DNA of 64,000 nt, from the NCBI GenBank assembly GCA_964034945.1, contig OZ035961.1, positions 8,850,501 to 8,914,500 of the forward strand, given 5' to 3'. The notes under the pieces are model-generated. The model was not told where the DNA came from. It saw nothing but the letters and a program-made list of their open reading frames with translations, and made no database searches. Positions 61,036-64,000 of the stretch are shown here, in pieces. Positions within the stretch are counted from its first letter, which is position 1, and every line of letters starts with the position of its first letter. The stretch is from Chrysopilus asiliformis. Its lineage: Eukaryota > Arthropoda > Insecta > Diptera > Rhagionidae. Both the position numbers and the translations under genes were made by a program.

Positions 61036-63110
61036 AACCGATTTCATATGTGATTTTCGCTATACTTTCTCGTGCAATTTATTCAGTATGTAAACAATAT
61101 TTTTTCTGTCAAAAAAACCAGATCTGAGGGACTAATTTTTTTTTTTTGTTTTTAGAAATGTTTTATTTATAAAATGAATAAGCCTGCCTCTAACACTTTT
61201 GTAACATAAAAAGGGATATATTGATTCAAACATTGTAATATGCTTCTATCGTTTCCTAATTCTCACATCCATATTTTTGAAGTTTTGCATTGACGAAAGT
61301 TAAAGAGAAATAGATCTAGTAGATGTTTTAAATCCCTTTGAAACAATAGGAAATTTATTTTTCTTTTTTCTTCAATTTTATTTCATGCAATTTTATGTCT
61401 TAAGACCTAACTACTACTTAAAATACCGTATTATAGTTATAGCCGTTTTACAGATTAGGTGCAGGTAAAAATTTAACTAACTGAACATCTTAAAAACAAG
61501 AAAAAAATGCAGAAAACAATTAAGAATAGTTGGTTGCCTAATGTATTTTACAATTATCTTATTTTAAGATGTAGAACTGGTAAATTAGTTCTCGACACAC
61601 ACATTTTACCGGATTTATCTTTTGTTGACGAGATTTACACGTTAGATACGTAAAAGTGGTTAAGTAACAGATATTATACATTCATTTTAGTACAAAAGAC
61701 ACTTAAAACAGAAACACAATTCTATATGAAAATCTCTACATCCATTTATGTATGAGTCGCTGGCTTAAGTTCGCCGCAGGTAACAAACTTTACCTTTGCC
61801 AAGGAATGTATCTGAAAAACAACAATTAGAGAATGCATTTATAGCAAGGTGCACTGAATTGCCAGCAAGCAATCTGCAATAGACAAACAGCAACGTTGAA
61901 TGACAATTTTTACAAATGTTTTCCCACCAATTCCATTGTGACTGTGGCTTTGCTATGAAAATGGGATTTTTCCCTTGAACATTTTCAACTTTTATTATTG
62001 TTTAGATTTTCGTGCGCCATCTAACAAACACTTGAACTGAAACTCCATTGAGGGCAAAAAGATAATCTTAAGAGGTTAATAAATTTTTGTTTTCAGTTGA
62101 TATACGGATGTGTCTTTTGAGTAAATTTAAAAAAGCTACGAAACTATCCAAGTAAAGAGATTTTTCACCTAAAAATTGTGTATACAACTATTCCTTGATT
62201 AAGACAGCAATCCACCGTTGATTTTTAAATTCATCTAACTTTCGTGAATATAGCAAAAGCAATTAGAGTTTATTTTGTCCATTTTAGCGATCATTGATCC
62301 TCATAAAAATTGCATGACATCCATCAGACCTGGTCACTTTGCTGAGTTTTAATCTTTTTGGCATTTGATATCAAACAAAAGTCCAGTTTTCAATTTCCAT
62401 TTAAATTGCGTAAATATTTAAATGAGATTTGCCCGCACAAGAACAAAATCCCATTGGTGAGATAGGCTATAAAATTGACATTCAATCTAAGATAACGTTA
62501 GCATAAATATTCCCTAACTGAAGGAATCTTTTTAGCGCAACGGCAACAGCGTTTGTACTATGCGAGTGTGCATAAAAGATAAAAAAATCACCATCATCAG
62601 GTGAAAAGAGTGTAGCACTCAGCGATAGGCTGGTATTCTGCTATAGTAGCAAATCGTTTTTGTCATAGAATAGTACAACACTTGAATATCAAAGACAATA
62701 ACAGTGAGCTAAAAGGAATTCCAGCTGAAATCGAATCTTAGACAATTTTCATGTTTTTTTATGCCAAATAAGGTTAAAGTCATGGGAACTGATTGCAAAT
62801 TGACAAATAGAATAACTGGCGAATAAATATAAGGAAACAGAAAAGTCTATCTTGCTATGTGATCTGATTTTCAATTTTTTTTTATTTGTAGATTTTACAT
62901 ACGCTGAGTCCAAAAATTTTAGAAAATATTTTGGTATTCAGAAAATGTAAGAATTTTATTTTTGCCTAAGAGAACAAGCCTAATAGTATTCGTTCATAGC
63001 AGTACCTTCTAAGCCAGTCGCGTAACTACAAATTCTGCGCCCTCCCCGGGATTGGTGGGCGCCTTAAAATTTAAAATGTTTGGTAGCTATTTTTAGACAG
63101 TCGAAAATTT
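61036..63110. other. AT-rich stretch without a gene
   Basis: No supported feature. Contains T and A homopolymer runs and only very short frames. Confidence 0.4.
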
Positions 63111-63710
63111 TAAAATTTTTCACCGAACACCGAAAATCTGAGGACTCTTTTAGGAAAACGAAATATGAAAAATTTAAGGAAACCAGGGCACCAATCATGT
63201 ATTCCGACGCGTCTCTGTCTTTCGACTTCGACGCAGCTTTTATCTCTTGACTTCGCCATATCTGCAGCTTGAAATTTCGCGGAATCGTCACTATGTGATT
63301 CTGACTGTTACTCCAGAAAATATGAAGTTGCTGATATGGCGAAGTCAAGAGTTAAAAGCTGCGTCGAGGTCGAAAGACAGAGACGCGTCGGAATACATAA
63401 TTGGCGCCCAGAAATTTTTAGCCCTATTTTTGTAACGTCGAAAATTGGAGAACTTGTTTTCAGAATATCAAAAATCTGAAGACTCCATTTTAAGAAACTA
63501 AAAATCGGGAGACATGTTTTTGGGAAGCCAAAAATTGTAGGACCGGTTTTATGAGACCAAAAATCTGAAGACTATTTTGGGAGAAATAAAATATTTGAAA
63601 ATTTTTTGGAAGAGATCTGAAAACCGGATTTTTGGGAAACTGAGAATTTGAAAACCTGTTTTTGGAAGATATCTGAAACCCCGATTTTTAGGAAACTGAA
63701 AATTCCTTAA
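63111..63710 (+). repeat. Degenerate ~30-40-bp tandem array
   Basis: Diverged units of the form 'CCAAAAATCTGAAGACT.TTTT.GGGAAA' recur from about 63120, are interrupted by the inverted repeat at 63186-63409, and continue to about 63705. Unit length varies, so this is an old array. Confidence 0.6.
63186..63409. repeat. Long inverted repeat (~85-bp arms) inside the tandem array
   Basis: The arms at about 63186-63270 and 63325-63409 are complementary with only about six mismatches; both contain TATTCCGACGCGTCTCTGTC and CTTGACTTCGCCATATC. The arms are richer in G+C than the surroundings. Because of the inversion, frames on opposite strands (63064-63348 minus and 63247-63435 plus) translate to almost the same peptide, so neither is a gene. 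A transcript through here would fold into a long hairpin. Confidence 0.9.
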
Positions 63711-63716
63711 TTCCTA

Positions 63717-64000
63717 CACGCAGAGAAAAAATAGTAAATCTAACTGTTTTATACTGGTGAAATGAGACTATAGCTAAAATAGTAAATTACAAAAATAATA
63801 AAAAGACAGTATTTTTATAATAAAATCAACAACTTAGTAGTAAAATTTACTATTCTGTGATTAAATTGACTACTTTTGTAATTGAATTTTCCTAAATATC
63901 ACAAAAACCACTTCATATAAAATTCTACAAATTATTGAAATACCAATTCTTATAACTCAATTCGCCGCCTTAAAACATATTTATAGTTCTTTCAAAGAAG
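63717..64000 (+). mobile_element. CACGC-ended TIR element, copy 2 (right end not seen)
   Basis: A TA (63715-63716) precedes CACGCAGAGAAAAAATAGTAAAT, which matches the right end of the element at 16486-16801 when inverted. The interior again has repeated TAGTAAA/TTTACTA words. No complementary end occurs before the window stops, so the element is either cut by the window or truncated. Confidence 0.6.

Noticed and set aside
60733..61093. Two 104-codon frames on opposite strands
   Set aside because: They lie in C-rich, low-complexity repeat text shared with 30451-30985, and both strands are equally open.
63064..63435. Two frames on opposite strands with nearly the same peptide
   Set aside because: Artefact of the ~85-bp inverted repeat.
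1..64000. CRISPR array, prokaryotic operon, prophage or defence island
   Set aside because: No regularly spaced repeats with unique spacers, no ribosome-binding-site and gene arrays, and base composition and repeats are those of an insect nuclear genome.

Overview
This is AT-rich eukaryotic DNA that looks like an intergenic or long-intron stretch of an insect genome. A dipteran is the best guess, because two ~550-bp elements carry (GTCY)n tracts, subterminal inverted repeats and a 3' hairpin, an architecture described for fly 'mini-me'/Helentron-associated elements. Several short repeats also seem familiar from lower Diptera such as fungus gnats, but that impression is weak. No host protein-coding gene can be called with confidence. 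Nearly all open frames are short, unlike known proteins, or lie inside repeats.

The only recognisable coding relic is a dead Tc1/mariner-type transposase (3304-3956). It has lost its DNA-binding half and carries a frameshift and a premature stop. Most of what can be annotated is small non-autonomous transposable elements. (1) HINE/mini-me-like elements lie at 867-1427 and 45735-46274, with a diverged relative at 57765-58110. (2) A CACTCAG-ended family has three copies (12831-13863, 32736-32993, 42095-42366). (3) A 760-bp CACTG-ended element (12865-13624) is inserted into the first of these with a TA target duplication. (4) A CACGCAGAG-ended family lies at 16486-16801 and from 63717 onward. 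(5) A hAT-like family with TAGGGTGACCA ends and an internal 60-bp tandem repeat is best preserved at 14640-15176. (6) Several single-copy foldback or TIR elements are present (9875-10128, 24831-25083, 35298-35477, 56040-56313, 58287-58729, 63186-63409).

The most informative locus is 12583-13890. A (CTGT)-containing repeat was hit by a CACTCAG element, which was then hit by the CACTG element. Relatives of the first two layers elsewhere in the window serve as empty-site controls, so the order of insertion can be read directly.

The remaining AT-rich stretches hold homopolymer runs, short tandem duplications and scattered repeat scraps. Three weak exon hints are noted: ATG|GTAAGT at 7830, and two minus-strand donor-like sites near 53417 and 52189. 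I found no convincing rRNA, tRNA, CRISPR, operon or unusual defence or biosynthetic system. The window's interest lies in its transposon archaeology.
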